From Hymenobacter sp. BRD128 (GTDB lineage Bacteria; Bacteroidota; Bacteroidia; Cytophagales; Hymenobacteraceae), in contig NZ_CP053908.1 in assembly GCF_013256625.1 (NCBI RefSeq), forward strand, positions 2,852,001-2,916,000: 64,000 nucleotides of DNA, in the 5' to 3' direction. A program made the translations under genes and the position numbers. Below the pieces are notes generated by a model. That model made no database searches. It was not told where the DNA came from and saw only the letters and a program-made list of their open reading frames with translations. This document shows, piece after piece, positions 26,867-35,469 of the stretch. Positions within the stretch are counted from its first letter, which is position 1. The number at the start of each line of letters is the position of its first letter.

Positions 26867-27138
26867 CCATCCACGTACAAGCCAAGCCTAATGCGCGCCG
26901 CAACGAGCTGCGGCCTGGCCCCGCTGGCCGCTGGCTGGTACGCCTGGCCGCCCCGCCCCATGATGGCCAGGCCAACACGGCGCTGCTAGCCTTCCTAGCC
27001 GCGGTGTTTGGCGTGCCCCAGCGCGACGTGCAGCTGCTGAGCGGCCATACGGCGCCCTTCAAAAAGGTGGAAATAACCGGCTTGAGCGACGAGGCCGGCG
27101 CCGCCGTGCTGGCGCGCTACCGGGCTAGCGGCGGCTAG
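26863..27138 (+). CDS. DUF167/UPF0235 (YggU-like) protein
   Basis: A 91-residue protein of normal family length. Characteristic: VQAKPNARRNEL near the start, LVRLAAPPHDGQANTALLAFLA in the middle and VQLLSGHTAPFKKVEI toward the end. The family folds as a small alpha/beta protein of unknown role. Translationally coupled to the glycosylase by an ATGA overlap. Confidence 0.9.
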   Translation: MTIHVQAKPNARRNELRPGPAGRWLVRLAAPPHDGQANTALLAFLAAVFGVPQRDVQLLSGHTAPFKKVEITGLSDEAGAAVLARYRASGG

Positions 27139-27151
27139 GGCAACGGCGCCG

Positions 27152-27159
27152 TACTTTCG
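27152..27159 (+). promoter_or_regulatory. Candidate -7 element of the AAA-TPR cluster
   Basis: TACTTTCG, one mismatch to TAnnTTTG and followed by CGG as at rplY and typA, lies 26 nt before the AAA gene start. No clear -33 box. Confidence 0.4.
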
Positions 27160-27185
27160 CGGTCAGCCTTTGTTTTTACCGCTAT

Positions 27186-28547
27186 ATGTCCGCCGACGCT
27201 ACGCTCCAGCCGCTGCTCGATGCCCTCAAGTTTTCGCCCGATAACCTGCCCCTGCGCCAGCATCTGGGCGGGCTGCTGCGCCAGACCGGCCAGCCCCAGC
27301 CGGCCGAGGACCTGTACCGCGAGGGCCTGCGCTACCATCCCACCGACCCCACGCTGCAACTAGGGCTAGCCGACGCCTACTTTGCCCTGGGCAAAACGTC
27401 GGCCGCCTTTGTAGTGGTGGAAGAGCTGCTGGGCCAGCACGACGACCTCGGGCCCGCGCACCTGCTGCACGCCCGCCTGCTGCACGCCAGCCAGCAGCCC
27501 GACGCCGCCCGCGAGGCCTACGCCCAAGCTCTGCGCCTCGACCCCGGCCTAGCCGATACTACCCTAGCCAACGAGCTGCAAGCCAATGCTCCGCGCCGGG
27601 TGCCGGCCAGCGGCCCGGCCCCTGGTTTTGGCGAGCCGGCTAGCCCGGCCGCGCCCGCCCTGCTAGGCCTCGAAAAGCCGCGCATCACTTTTCAGGACGT
27701 GGGCGGCATGGAGGCGGTGAAGGAGGAAATCCGGCTCAAGATTATTCACCCGCTGCACTTCCCCGATTTATATAAGGCCTTTGGCAAGGCTAGCGGGGGC
27801 GGGCTGTTGCTGTACGGCCCGCCCGGCTGCGGCAAAACCTACCTGGCCCGCGCCACGGCCGGCGAGGTGCAGGCCAATTTCCTGAGCGTAGGCATTGCCG
27901 AAATCCTGGATATGTGGCTCGGCAACAGCGAGAAAAACCTGCACCAGCTTTTCGAGCTGGCGCGGGCACAGGCGCCGTGCGTGCTGTTTTTTGACGAGGT
28001 AGATGCCCTGGCCGCCAACCGCCACGACCTGCGCCAGAGCGCCGGCCGCACCGTCATCAACCAGTTTTTGGAAGAACTCGACGGCGTGTCGGCTTCCAAC
28101 GAGGGCGTGCTCATCATGGCCGCCACCAATGCCCCCTGGCACCTCGACCCGGCTTTCCGGCGCCCCGGCCGCTTCGATAAAATCACGCTCGTGACGCCGC
28201 CCGACGAAGGCGCGCGCGCCAGCATCCTCGAGATTTTGCTCAAGGGCAAGCCGCTAGCCCCCGATGTGAAGCCCGCCGCCGTGGCGGCCCGCACCGCCGG
28301 CCTCAGCGGTGCCGACCTCAAGGCCGTGGTCGATGGCGCAGTCGATACGCGCCTGCGCCTCTCCATGCGCGCCGGGCGGCCGCTGCCCATCGAGCAAAGC
28401 GACCTGCTCGATGCCGCCAAGCTTGTGAAGCCCAGCACTAAGGAGTGGTTTGCCACGGCCCGCAACTACGCGCTGTACTCGAACGAGGGCGGGCTGTATG
28501 ACGAGATATTGGTGTATCTGGGGGTGAAAAAGCCGGGGGGACTGTAA
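27186..28547 (+). CDS. TPR-AAA ATPase (CDC48/SpoVK-like single AAA domain)
   Basis: A 453-residue cytosolic protein. Residues 10-130 are TPR-like helical repeats (LLRQTGQPQPAEDLYREGL, PTLQLGLADAYFALGK, AREAYAQALRLDP). Residues 165-400 are a classical AAA domain: VGGMEAVKEEIRLKI, Walker A GPPGCGKT (211-218), Walker B VLFFDE (266-271), and a second region of homology with R325-R326-PGR as arginine fingers, then the lid helices. Probably a hexameric remodelling ATPase recruited through its TPRs. The stop overlaps the next gene's ATG (TAATG), implying coupled translation with the TPR membrane protein. Confidence 0.88.
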   Translation: MSADATLQPLLDALKFSPDNLPLRQHLGGLLRQTGQPQPAEDLYREGLRYHPTDPTLQLGLADAYFALGKTSAAFVVVEELLGQHDDLGPAHLLHARLLHASQQPDAAREAYAQALRLDPGLADTTLANELQANAPRRVPASGPAPGFGEPASPAAPALLGLEKPRITFQDVGGMEAVKEEIRLKIIHPLHFPDLYKAFGKASGGGLLLYGPPGCGKTYLARATAGEVQANFLSVGIAEILDMWLGNSEKNLHQLFELARAQAPCVLFFDEVDALAANRHDLRQSAGRTVINQFLEELDGVSASNEGVLIMAATNAPWHLDPAFRRPGRFDKITLVTPPDEGARASILEILLKGKPLAPDVKPAAVAARTAGLSGADLKAVVDGAVDTRLRLSMRAGRPLPIEQSDLLDAAKLVKPSTKEWFATARNYALYSNEGGLYDEILVYLGVKKPGGL

Positions 28548-29650
28548 TGGCCGGTGCGGTTCGGGTGGGTACCAGCCCCGCCCCTGGCTGGTTTGCGCAG
28601 GCGCAGCAACTCGTGGAGCTGGGCCGCTACGCCCTGGCCGAAGAGCTAGTGCGCCGGGAGCTGAGCCAGCACCCGCGCTCGGCTACTGCGCAGGTGATGC
28701 TGAGCCTGATTTTGCAGCACACTAATCGGGCAGCCGAGGCCGAAACGGCTGCTCGCCAGGCGCTGGCGCTCTCGCCGCAATATGCGGAGGGCTACTATTT
28801 TCTGGCGCTTAGCTGCTGGCAGCAGCGCCGACTGCCCGAGGCCGGCGCCGCCATTGCCACCGCGCTTGAGCTCGACCCGCTGGCGGCCAAATACTACGGC
28901 GTGCAAAGCGGCTTGCAGCTGGCCTGGCAGCAACCCACGCAGGCCCTCCTCATCGCTGATGCAGGCCTGCGGCTCGACCCCACCAACCTCACCTGCCTCG
29001 ACTACCGCTTGCAGGCCCTGCGAGTGCTGAACGAGCCCGCGCGGGCGCAAGCCACGGCCCGCAGCATCCTGCGCCTGGCGCCCAACCGCGCCAAAACGCA
29101 CGTGGCACTGGGCGAGCTGCTACTGGCCCAAGCTGCCTACGCGCCGGCCGAAGCGCATTTTCGGGCCGCGCTGCGCAGTGAGCCGGGGCTAGCGGCCGCC
29201 CGGCAGGGCTTATCGCAAGTCTGGAAGCAGCATTTTTGGCTGCACCGCCAGGCCGAGCGACTCGACAGCTTTGCGCAGCGCATTAATGAGAAGCTAGTCA
29301 ACAAGATAGGCGCGAGCGCTTACGTGCTGTACTTCGCGGGGCTCGTTCTGCTCATGCCCATCCTGTGCCTGCCCTTAGCGCTGCTCTACGGCGGAGCCTA
29401 CTTGCGCTGGCGGCTAGCGCCGGCCGTGCGCGTGTTGCGCAGCCGCAGCCGGGTGCCCGACCTGCCGTGGTGGCAGCTGGCCCCAATAGCAATCGGCTGC
29501 CTGGGCGCCGCCGCGCTGGCCATTTTTCTGCCGGCTAGCCTAGCGGCGGCGGCCACGGCGGTTGCCCCCCTAGCCGCCTTCGGCTTTTGGCGGGAGGTGT
29601 GGGGCGAGCCGGGCCCCGAGCCCGAGCGCGACCAGGTCGAATGGTTTTAG
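28547..29650 (+). CDS. TPR protein with C-terminal membrane helices (paralogue 1)
   Basis: A 367-residue protein. Residues 10-235 hold about six TPRs (ARQALALSPQYAEGYYFLAL, EARAAIATALELDP-like units, LAPNRAKTHVALGELLL). A basic amphipathic stretch (KQHFWLHRQAERLDSF) follows, then two or three membrane helices (VLYFAGLVLLMPILCLPLALLYGG; LAPIAIGCLGAAALAIFLP; AAAATAVAPLAAFGFW). No signal peptide, so the TPRs face the cytosol. Together with the overlapping AAA gene this looks like a membrane dock for the ATPase. Same architecture as the gene at 29840. Confidence 0.75.
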   Translation: MAGAVRVGTSPAPGWFAQAQQLVELGRYALAEELVRRELSQHPRSATAQVMLSLILQHTNRAAEAETAARQALALSPQYAEGYYFLALSCWQQRRLPEAGAAIATALELDPLAAKYYGVQSGLQLAWQQPTQALLIADAGLRLDPTNLTCLDYRLQALRVLNEPARAQATARSILRLAPNRAKTHVALGELLLAQAAYAPAEAHFRAALRSEPGLAAARQGLSQVWKQHFWLHRQAERLDSFAQRINEKLVNKIGASAYVLYFAGLVLLMPILCLPLALLYGGAYLRWRLAPAVRVLRSRSRVPDLPWWQLAPIAIGCLGAAALAIFLPASLAAAATAVAPLAAFGFWREVWGEPGPEPERDQVEWF

Positions 29651-29839
29651 GTGGTGGGTGGAGCGGTCGTGGTCGGGCTGTTTGGGCTCGATGATGCACC
29701 ACTGGCCATTCGGGCGCGGCTTATTCTTTTTGTCTACACCGCCGGCCTGAGCGTGATGGCTTTCGTGCCGCTGCGGGGTGCTCGCTAGCCCTGCCTGCAT
29801 GCTCAACAGCTGACAATTGCCTTACAGTTAATTTTTTTG

Positions 29840-31054
29840 ATGCCTTACTCTACCGATTGGCTGCCCCGCGTGCAGCTCCTCATGCAACAGAATCGCCTGC
29901 CGCAGGCCGCCGACGAGCTGCGCCGCCAGCTGCGCCTCGACCCGCACGAGCCGGTGGCCCACGCCCTGCTCGCCATTTGCCTGCTCGACGATGCGCAGCG
30001 CCTGCCCGAAGCGCAGGAGGAAGCCGAGCTAGCCATTCACCTGGCGCCGGAGTACGACTTTGCTTTCTACGCGCTGGCCTTGGCCCAGCACCGCCAGCAC
30101 CGGCCCAAGGAAGCGCTGGCGGCCATCAACCAGGCGCTGGCCCTCGACCCGGCCGATGCCAGCTACTACCTCGTGCTGGGCCAGTTACGCCTCGAAAGCG
30201 GCCAGTGGCAGGCGGCCCTGCAAGCTGCCCGCACCGGCCTGAGTTTCGACAGCGAGCACGCCGGCCTGCACGGCCTGGAGGCTCGCGCCCTAGCCCGCCA
30301 GGGCCGCCGCGAGGAGGCTAGCCAGGCTGCCCGCGCGGCCTTGGGCCGCGGCGCCGAAAGCAGCGACATTCAGGCCCAGGCCGGCTGGGTGGCGCTCGAA
30401 ACCAACCGCTCCCAGGAGGCCCTCGAGAACTTCCGCGAGGCCCTGCGCCTCGATGCCACCTCCGACTACGCCCGCGCCGGGCTGGTGGAGGCACTTAAGG
30501 CCCGGTACTGGGTGTATCGCACCTTTATGCGCTTCATGTACTGGGTGAGCTCGCTGAGCGCGGGGCTGCGCCGGGGCCTGCTGCTGGGGGCCTACGTAGT
30601 GGCGCGCTTCGTGCCGGTGCTGCTGCCGTTCTACCTGGTTTTTGCGTATTTGAGCTGGTTTAAGGATGCGCTATTTAACTCGCTACTGCGCGTGAGCCGC
30701 TACGGGCGCTACGCGCTTAGCGCCCGGCAAACGCAGCATTCCAATCATTTTCTGGCCTTGCTGGGCGTGGCCGTGGTGGCGGGGCTGGGGGCTTTGCTAG
30801 GGCGGCCGGGCATACCGGGCCTGGGTACGCTGGCCTTCGTGGCGCTGGGGCTGCTGTTTCCGCTGGTGGGCACCGAGCGGCTGTCGGCGCGGCCCAGGCA
30901 GCAGCAGTACTCGCGCTGGGTGGGCTGGGCGCTGGCCGCCGTGGGGGTGGGCAGCGCCTCGCTGGCCATGCTGGAGGTAGCGGGGGCTAGCCAGCTGTTT
31001 ACCGTGTTTTTGTACGGCACGGTGGCGTATACCTGGTTTTTTGCCTTGCAATAA
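29840..31054 (+). CDS. TPR protein with C-terminal membrane helices (paralogue 2)
   Basis: 404 residues from the ATG at 29840. TPRs over residues 10-220 (AADELRRQLRLDPHEPVAHALL, ALAAINQALALDPADASYYLVL, ALENFREALRLDATSDYARAGL). A basic linker (KARYWVYRTFMRFMYWVSS) precedes four or so membrane helices. The layout matches the gene at 28547, including the aromatic-basic linker, so the two are probably duplicates that diverged. It follows after 189 nt with no gene in the gap. Function unknown; a role with the AAA protein is inferred from proximity and shared TPRs. Confidence 0.75.
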   Translation: MPYSTDWLPRVQLLMQQNRLPQAADELRRQLRLDPHEPVAHALLAICLLDDAQRLPEAQEEAELAIHLAPEYDFAFYALALAQHRQHRPKEALAAINQALALDPADASYYLVLGQLRLESGQWQAALQAARTGLSFDSEHAGLHGLEARALARQGRREEASQAARAALGRGAESSDIQAQAGWVALETNRSQEALENFREALRLDATSDYARAGLVEALKARYWVYRTFMRFMYWVSSLSAGLRRGLLLGAYVVARFVPVLLPFYLVFAYLSWFKDALFNSLLRVSRYGRYALSARQTQHSNHFLALLGVAVVAGLGALLGRPGIPGLGTLAFVALGLLFPLVGTERLSARPRQQQYSRWVGWALAAVGVGSASLAMLEVAGASQLFTVFLYGTVAYTWFFALQ

Positions 31055-31086
31055 CGAGGTGAGTTAACGTGGCTATTGCTGGCCGC

Positions 31087-32973
31087 CTACTTCTTCCGCT
31101 TCCAGCGGTAGTAGCGCCGGTACCAGGGCGCAGTTTTTTTGAACAGGCTGCTGGCCGACTCGTGCGGGAACATATTGATGCGAAAAATCTGCATCCGGTC
31201 GTCTTCCAGGTGCAGGCCCCCAGTGTCGGTGGCCACGGCGTAGGTGAAGCCGGCGTCGGCCGCCAGGCGCTTGGTTTCGGGGCTGAGGTCGCCGTAGGGA
31301 TAGGCGAAGGAGACGATAGTGATACCGAGGCGGCGTTCCAGCTCGGCCTTGCTGGCGGCGATTTCGTGGGCGGCCTCGGCGGCGGGCAGGCTAGCCAGGC
31401 GCGGGTGCGTGAGGGTATGCGCCCCGATTTCCCAGCCCGCCGCCACGAAGGCCCGCTTCTGGGTTTCACTCATGATGTCGGCACGCGGCTCGGTGGGGTC
31501 CTGGGCGAGGTCCCACTGGTTGTAGCGCACCTCGAAATCGCCCAGTAAATACAGTACGCCGCGGTAGCCGTACTGCTGCATGAGGGGCAGTAGATTGGTA
31601 TAATTATCAGTGTAACCATCGTCGAATGTCAGCACGATGGGCCGGCGCGGAAACTCGGCCAGCGGGCGCCGGCCACTGGCAAAATCCTGGTAGTCCTGGA
31701 AGGTAATGGGCGTGAGCTTTTGGTCTTTAAAATAGGCCAGGTGCTTCGCGAAATTCTCCTTCGTGACAAAAATCTGGTGCCTGGTAGCGATGGGCGCTTC
31801 CGGAATTTTGTGGTACATGAGCACCGGCATGAAAGCGGGCGCGGCCAGGGCCATGCGCGCCGACTCGTACACGCCCAGCACCCGCGCCGCCACGCGGGCC
31901 AGGTCGTAGTCGTGGCGCACGCGCTGGGCCAGGGCCGGCGCCACGCGGTGCGGCCGGGCCAGAAACGCCCGCGCATCGGCCAGCACCGGGGCCGGGTCGA
32001 AACCGGCGGCCGGCTGCTGCCAGGCCGAAATATCGCCGAAGTTGGAAGCGGCCGCCGCCGGGTAGCTCGCCAGCGACACGGGCCCGGCGTAGAGCGCCTC
32101 GCCCAGCGCCAGCACGGCGCGGCCCTGCCCCAGCGCCTCCATGGCCACGCGCCCGGCCCCGATGACAAGGTCAGTTTTGCGCAGCCAGCCGGCTACGTCG
32201 TCGGTAAAGCCAATAACTTCGACGCGCTCGCCGTATTGGCTTTGCAGCTGCGCCAGGGCCATTTTGCCGGCCTCGGGCAGCTGTTCCAGCTCGCCGCCGA
32301 TAAGCGCCACGCGCAGCTGCGCAAACTCTTGAAGCAGTGCGGGAAACACGTGCTGCAACAGTGCCGCCGCCCGCTCGCCCTTGGGCCCGTTGAAACGGCC
32401 GATGAAGGCTAGCCGGAGGAAGGTAGAAGTAAAAAATGAAGAAGTAAAAATTGCCGCACCTTCGGCTGCAGTTTTTACTTCTTCATTTTTTACTTCTACT
32501 TCCCACTTAATTCCATTCGGCACGACCACGATTTTAGCCGGTGCCATCTTCACTTCTTCGCGCAGGTGCTCGGCCAGGTTCTCGCAGATGGCGATGACTT
32601 TCTGGCCGTAAATATCGAAGAGCGAGGTGGAGGTGTGCAGGTGCTGGCGGCCGTGTATAGTGCTCACCAGCGGCACCCCCAGCCCGCGCAGCGCGAAGTA
32701 GCTCACCCAGCTAGCGGCCCGCGAGTGGGCGTGCACCACGTCGATACCATGCTGGCGCACCAGTTGGCGCAAGGCCCGGATGTTGCGCAGGCGCTGCCCG
32801 TAGGTGCGCTGGCTGATGGGCAGCTGCACCTGAGCCGCCACCGTGGGCAGCGCCGCCGCATCGGAGGCTAGCCACACCTGGTGGCCCTCGCGGTGGTGGG
32901 CCTTGGCCAGGGCCACGGCGTAGGCTACCGAGCCGGCAAAGAAATTGGCGGACAGTACGTGCAGAATGCGCAT
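31087..32973 (-). CDS. Glycosyltransferase family 4 - polysaccharide deacetylase fusion
   Basis: 628 residues from the start at 32973 (MRILHVLSANFFAGS). Residues 1-375 are a GT-B glycosyltransferase (AHSRAASWVSYFALR, STIHGRQHL, VVPNGIKW, LAFIGRFNGPKG, GAGRVAMEALGQGRAVLA). Residues 395-628 are a NodB-type deacetylase: PVLMYHKIPE, VLTFDDGYTDN with metal Asp, IGAHTLTHPRL with the His pair, and SFAYPYGDLS. It could add and de-N-acetylate amino sugars on the same glycan, or the deacetylase may act on a partner. No signal peptide, so both parts appear cytosolic, unusual for a NodB domain. Residues 159-184 (VEVKNEEVKT...FFTSTF) are encoded by an AT-rich palindrome lying between VPNG and the LAFIGRF strand. 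Confidence 0.85.
   Translation of the reverse strand: MRILHVLSANFFAGSVAYAVALAKAHHREGHQVWLASDAAALPTVAAQVQLPISQRTYGQRLRNIRALRQLVRQHGIDVVHAHSRAASWVSYFALRGLGVPLVSTIHGRQHLHTSTSLFDIYGQKVIAICENLAEHLREEVKMAPAKIVVVPNGIKWEVEVKNEEVKTAAEGAAIFTSSFFTSTFLRLAFIGRFNGPKGERAAALLQHVFPALLQEFAQLRVALIGGELEQLPEAGKMALAQLQSQYGERVEVIGFTDDVAGWLRKTDLVIGAGRVAMEALGQGRAVLALGEALYAGPVSLASYPAAAASNFGDISAWQQPAAGFDPAPVLADARAFLARPHRVAPALAQRVRHDYDLARVAARVLGVYESARMALAAPAFMPVLMYHKIPEAPIATRHQIFVTKENFAKHLAYFKDQKLTPITFQDYQDFASGRRPLAEFPRRPIVLTFDDGYTDNYTNLLPLMQQYGYRGVLYLLGDFEVRYNQWDLAQDPTEPRADIMSETQKRAFVAAGWEIGAHTLTHPRLASLPAAEAAHEIAASKAELERRLGITIVSFAYPYGDLSPETKRLAADAGFTYAVATDTGGLHLEDDRMQIFRINMFPHESASSLFKKTAPWYRRYYRWKRKK
32423..32499. repeat. 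Palindromic element inside a coding frame (28-bp perfect arms)
   Basis: 32423-32450 is perfectly complementary to 32472-32499 with a 21-nt loop. Both arms are AT-rich (GTAGAAGTAAAAAATGAAGA...), unlike the GC-rich host gene. The element is translated in frame as about 26 residues of the glycosyltransferase-deacetylase. Pairing extends through a G-T wobble and one more pair to 81 bp, a multiple of three. Confidence 0.85.
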
Positions 32974-32992
32974 GAGCGCAAAGGTCAATTAG

Positions 32993-33083
32993 CAGTTAGC
33001 AATTAGCAATTAGCAATTGGCAGAAAAAAGACCCTGCCTAGACAAACTACTCTTTTTCTGATAATTGCTAACTGATAACTGAA
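32993..33083. repeat. Imperfect palindrome with TTAGCAA tandem units
   Basis: The left part (32993-33031) carries three tandem GCAATTA-type units then GGCAGAAAAAAGA. The right part (33052-33083) is its imperfect inverse (TCTTTTTCTGATAATTGCTAAC...). It fills the gap between thrC and the glycosyltransferase-deacetylase. Confidence 0.6.
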
Positions 33084-33084
33084 A

Positions 33085-34290
33085 CTACGCCCAGGCGCGG
33101 CCGGCTACGTTGCTCATGTATTTCTGGCCGCTGCCGGTGTTGAGGAGCAGAATGCGCTCGTCGGCGCGCAGCCAGCCATCGGCTAGCAGGCGGCGGGCGG
33201 CCATCCACACGGCGGCGCCCTCGGGGGCTACGAACAGGCCCTCGTGGTTGCCCAGCTCCCGCATACCTTCCAGCATTCCTTCCTCGCTGATGGCTACCAC
33301 GGTGCCGTTGGACTCGCGCAGCACATCCAGCATCAGGGGCTCGCCCAGCGGGCGGGGCACGGCCAGGCCATTGGCCAGCGTGGGGCGGCCGTTGTAGTTG
33401 TGGCAGTTGGCCTGGCGGCCGAGGTAGGTTTCGAGTAGCGGGCAGCAGTTTTCGGCCTGCACGGCTACCATGCGGGGCAGCCTGGTTTCGGGGGCTAGCC
33501 AGCCCAGGGTTTTCATTTCCTGAAATGCCTTCCAGATGCCGATGAGGCCGGTGCCGCCGCCGGCGGGATACAGCAGCACGTCGGGCAATTGCCAGTTCAG
33601 CTGCTCGGCTATCTCGTAGCCCATCGTTTTCTTGCCTTCGAGGCGATAAGGCTCTTTAAGCGTCGAAATATCAAGCAGTTCGCCATTCGCATTGAGCTGG
33701 CGCACGCGGGCCGCGCAGTCGTTGATAAGGCCATCGACCAGCTCGACCTGCGCGCCGTACCAGTAGCATTCTTCCTTAAAGGCTTCGGGAGTGTGGCGCG
33801 GCATCACCACGGTAGCAGTTAGCCCACCGCGGGCGCAGTAAGCGGCCATGGCCACCCCGGCATTGCCGGCCGTGGGAATGATGCAGCCCTGCGCCCCTAG
33901 CTCCTTGGCTTTCGACACGGCCATACTCAGGCCGCGCGCCTTGAAGGAACCCGTGGGGTTTTGGCCTTCATCTTTGAGCGTGAGCGAGTTGAGGCCGTAG
34001 TGCGCAGCTAGCCGGGGCAGCGTGAGCAGGGGCGTAAGGCCTTCGCCCAGCGTCACCTTATTGGCATCGTCGAGCAGGGGAAGTAGTGCGCCGTAGCGCC
34101 ACATCGAGCTGTCGGCCAGGTCGATACCATCGGCGCGGCTCAACGACTTACGCAGGCTGTAGTCGGCCACCAGCGGCTGCTGGCAGCAGGCCGACACGCC
34201 TTGCAGCTCAAAGGGCGAATAGGCGGCGCCGCACCGGGCACAATGCAGGGCGTGTATCCGGGAAACGGGCAGCGTGGCTACTTGGTTCAT
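33085..34290 (-). CDS. thrC: Threonine synthase
   Basis: A 401-residue PLP enzyme converting O-phosphohomoserine to threonine. The N-terminal rubredoxin-like segment has cysteines 17, 20, 35 and 36 (HCARCGAAY, ACC). PLP-lysine Lys117 lies in NPTGSFKARGLSMAV; the phosphate-binding glycine loop is PAGGGTGLIG, and TAGNAGVAMAAYCARGG is present. Length and motifs fit the archaeal/plant-like (class II-a) threonine synthase rather than cysteate synthase. It lies downstream of the LysR gene in the same direction, 65 nt apart, suggesting linked control. Confidence 0.88.
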   Translation of the reverse strand: MNQVATLPVSRIHALHCARCGAAYSPFELQGVSACCQQPLVADYSLRKSLSRADGIDLADSSMWRYGALLPLLDDANKVTLGEGLTPLLTLPRLAAHYGLNSLTLKDEGQNPTGSFKARGLSMAVSKAKELGAQGCIIPTAGNAGVAMAAYCARGGLTATVVMPRHTPEAFKEECYWYGAQVELVDGLINDCAARVRQLNANGELLDISTLKEPYRLEGKKTMGYEIAEQLNWQLPDVLLYPAGGGTGLIGIWKAFQEMKTLGWLAPETRLPRMVAVQAENCCPLLETYLGRQANCHNYNGRPTLANGLAVPRPLGEPLMLDVLRESNGTVVAISEEGMLEGMRELGNHEGLFVAPEGAAVWMAARRLLADGWLRADERILLLNTGSGQKYMSNVAGRAWA

Positions 34291-34322
34291 AGGGCAAAGT
34301 TGTGACTGCCCTATACGGGTTG

Positions 34323-34354
34323 CTATGCCCTGGCGAAATGGAGTTTTGGCATAG
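34323..34354. promoter_or_regulatory. Inverted repeat upstream of thrC, possible LysR operator
   Basis: CTATGCC (34323-34329) and GGCATAG (34348-34354) are perfect inverted arms around 18 bases. The site is 33-64 nt before the thrC start and directly after the LysR stop. LysR-type proteins bind dyads of this general kind, but this pairing is inferred from position only. Confidence 0.4.
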
Positions 34355-34355
34355 G

Positions 34356-35264
34356 CTATTCCTTAGCGGAATAATAACGCTGCGTAAAACGCAGAAATTC
34401 GCGGTAGGGGCCCCCGTTTTCCGTACCCTTGCGCTGAATGAAATTGAATTTACGCTGCAAAAACAAGTCTTTGATTTTTACCTCCACCAATTCGCCACTG
34501 GCCAGCTCCTTTAACACCGCCTGCCGGGGCAAAAAGGCCAGGCAGGTAGCCTCCACGCGCACGAAGTTTTTGAGGGCCTCGGTGCCGCCCAGACGCACCC
34601 GCACCGGCAGGGCCGCCAGCCGCAGGTGGTGCTGCTCCAGGGCTTCTTCGAGGACCGCCAGCGTGCCCGACCCTACCTCACGCAGCGCGAGCGGAATACT
34701 AAGCAAGTCGCTGACTGCCAGCTGGCGGCCGGCCAGCGGGTTGGCCGCCGCGCACACCGCCACTACTTCGTCGGTGAGCAGCGGCGTGTAGGTAACGTTG
34801 CTGACTTTGTGAATACCCTCGATGATGCCGAGCTCAATCTCGTGCTCCAGCAGGGCCTTGAGAATGTTATCGCTGTTGCGGTTTTTGAGGCTGAGCTGGT
34901 GCTGCGGATGCTGGCGCAGCCAGGCCGCCACCACCGGGGGCAGCACGTAGAGCGAAATGGTAGTGCTAGCTCCAATGAGCAGGTGCACGGCCGGGGCAAA
35001 GGCCGGGGTTAGCTCGCTCATTTCTTGCTGCAACTCTTGCTGCAACTGTTTGGCTTGTAATAACTTTTGATACAGCCTTTGCCCGGCGGGCGTGAGCAGC
35101 ACGCTGCCACCCAGGCGTTCAAAAAGGCCGGTTTTATAGTGCTCTTCGAGGGCTTTCACCTGCTTGCTCACTGCCGACTGACTGATGAACAGCGCCTGGC
35201 TAGCCTTGGTAAAGCTCAGGCGCTGGGCTACTTCAAGAAAAATTTCGTGGGCGTGGGAGAGCAT
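34356..35264 (-). CDS. LysR-family transcriptional regulator
   Basis: A 302-residue protein of normal length. Winged helix-turn-helix at residues 5-62 (FLEVAQRLSFTKASQALFISQSAVSKQVKALEE, split over two helices), then a linker helix rich in Q/L (60-90) and a periplasmic-binding-type effector domain (90-300: LLIGASTTISLYVLPPVV, IELGIIEGIHKVSNVTY, LALREVGSGTLAVLEEAL). The effector domain resembles CysL/CbbR-type members. The ligand is unknown. The dyad just downstream and the co-directional thrC suggest it regulates thrC or itself. Confidence 0.92.
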   Translation of the reverse strand: MLSHAHEIFLEVAQRLSFTKASQALFISQSAVSKQVKALEEHYKTGLFERLGGSVLLTPAGQRLYQKLLQAKQLQQELQQEMSELTPAFAPAVHLLIGASTTISLYVLPPVVAAWLRQHPQHQLSLKNRNSDNILKALLEHEIELGIIEGIHKVSNVTYTPLLTDEVVAVCAAANPLAGRQLAVSDLLSIPLALREVGSGTLAVLEEALEQHHLRLAALPVRVRLGGTEALKNFVRVEATCLAFLPRQAVLKELASGELVEVKIKDLFLQRKFNFIQRKGTENGGPYREFLRFTQRYYSAKE

Positions 35265-35469
35265 AGGGTACCTGCTTGCAGCGGCCTAAAGGTAGCAGCC
35301 CGCCTATTTTTCCGCACGCCCCCGCGCCCCCGCTATTGAGCCCGCCCACGTGTCCTTCAGCCGGCCGGCTATTGTTTTAGCACAACTTTTTACTTAATTT
35401 ATCTTATACAAGGTCTTGATGAAGGTGTTCGCACGTATCTTCTCTTGCTAATGCTAAGAAGCTGACTTT

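Noticed and set aside
29570..29806. Minus-strand frame in the gap between the two TPR genes
   Set aside because: Partly overlaps the first TPR gene, lacks a signal, motif or plausible start context.
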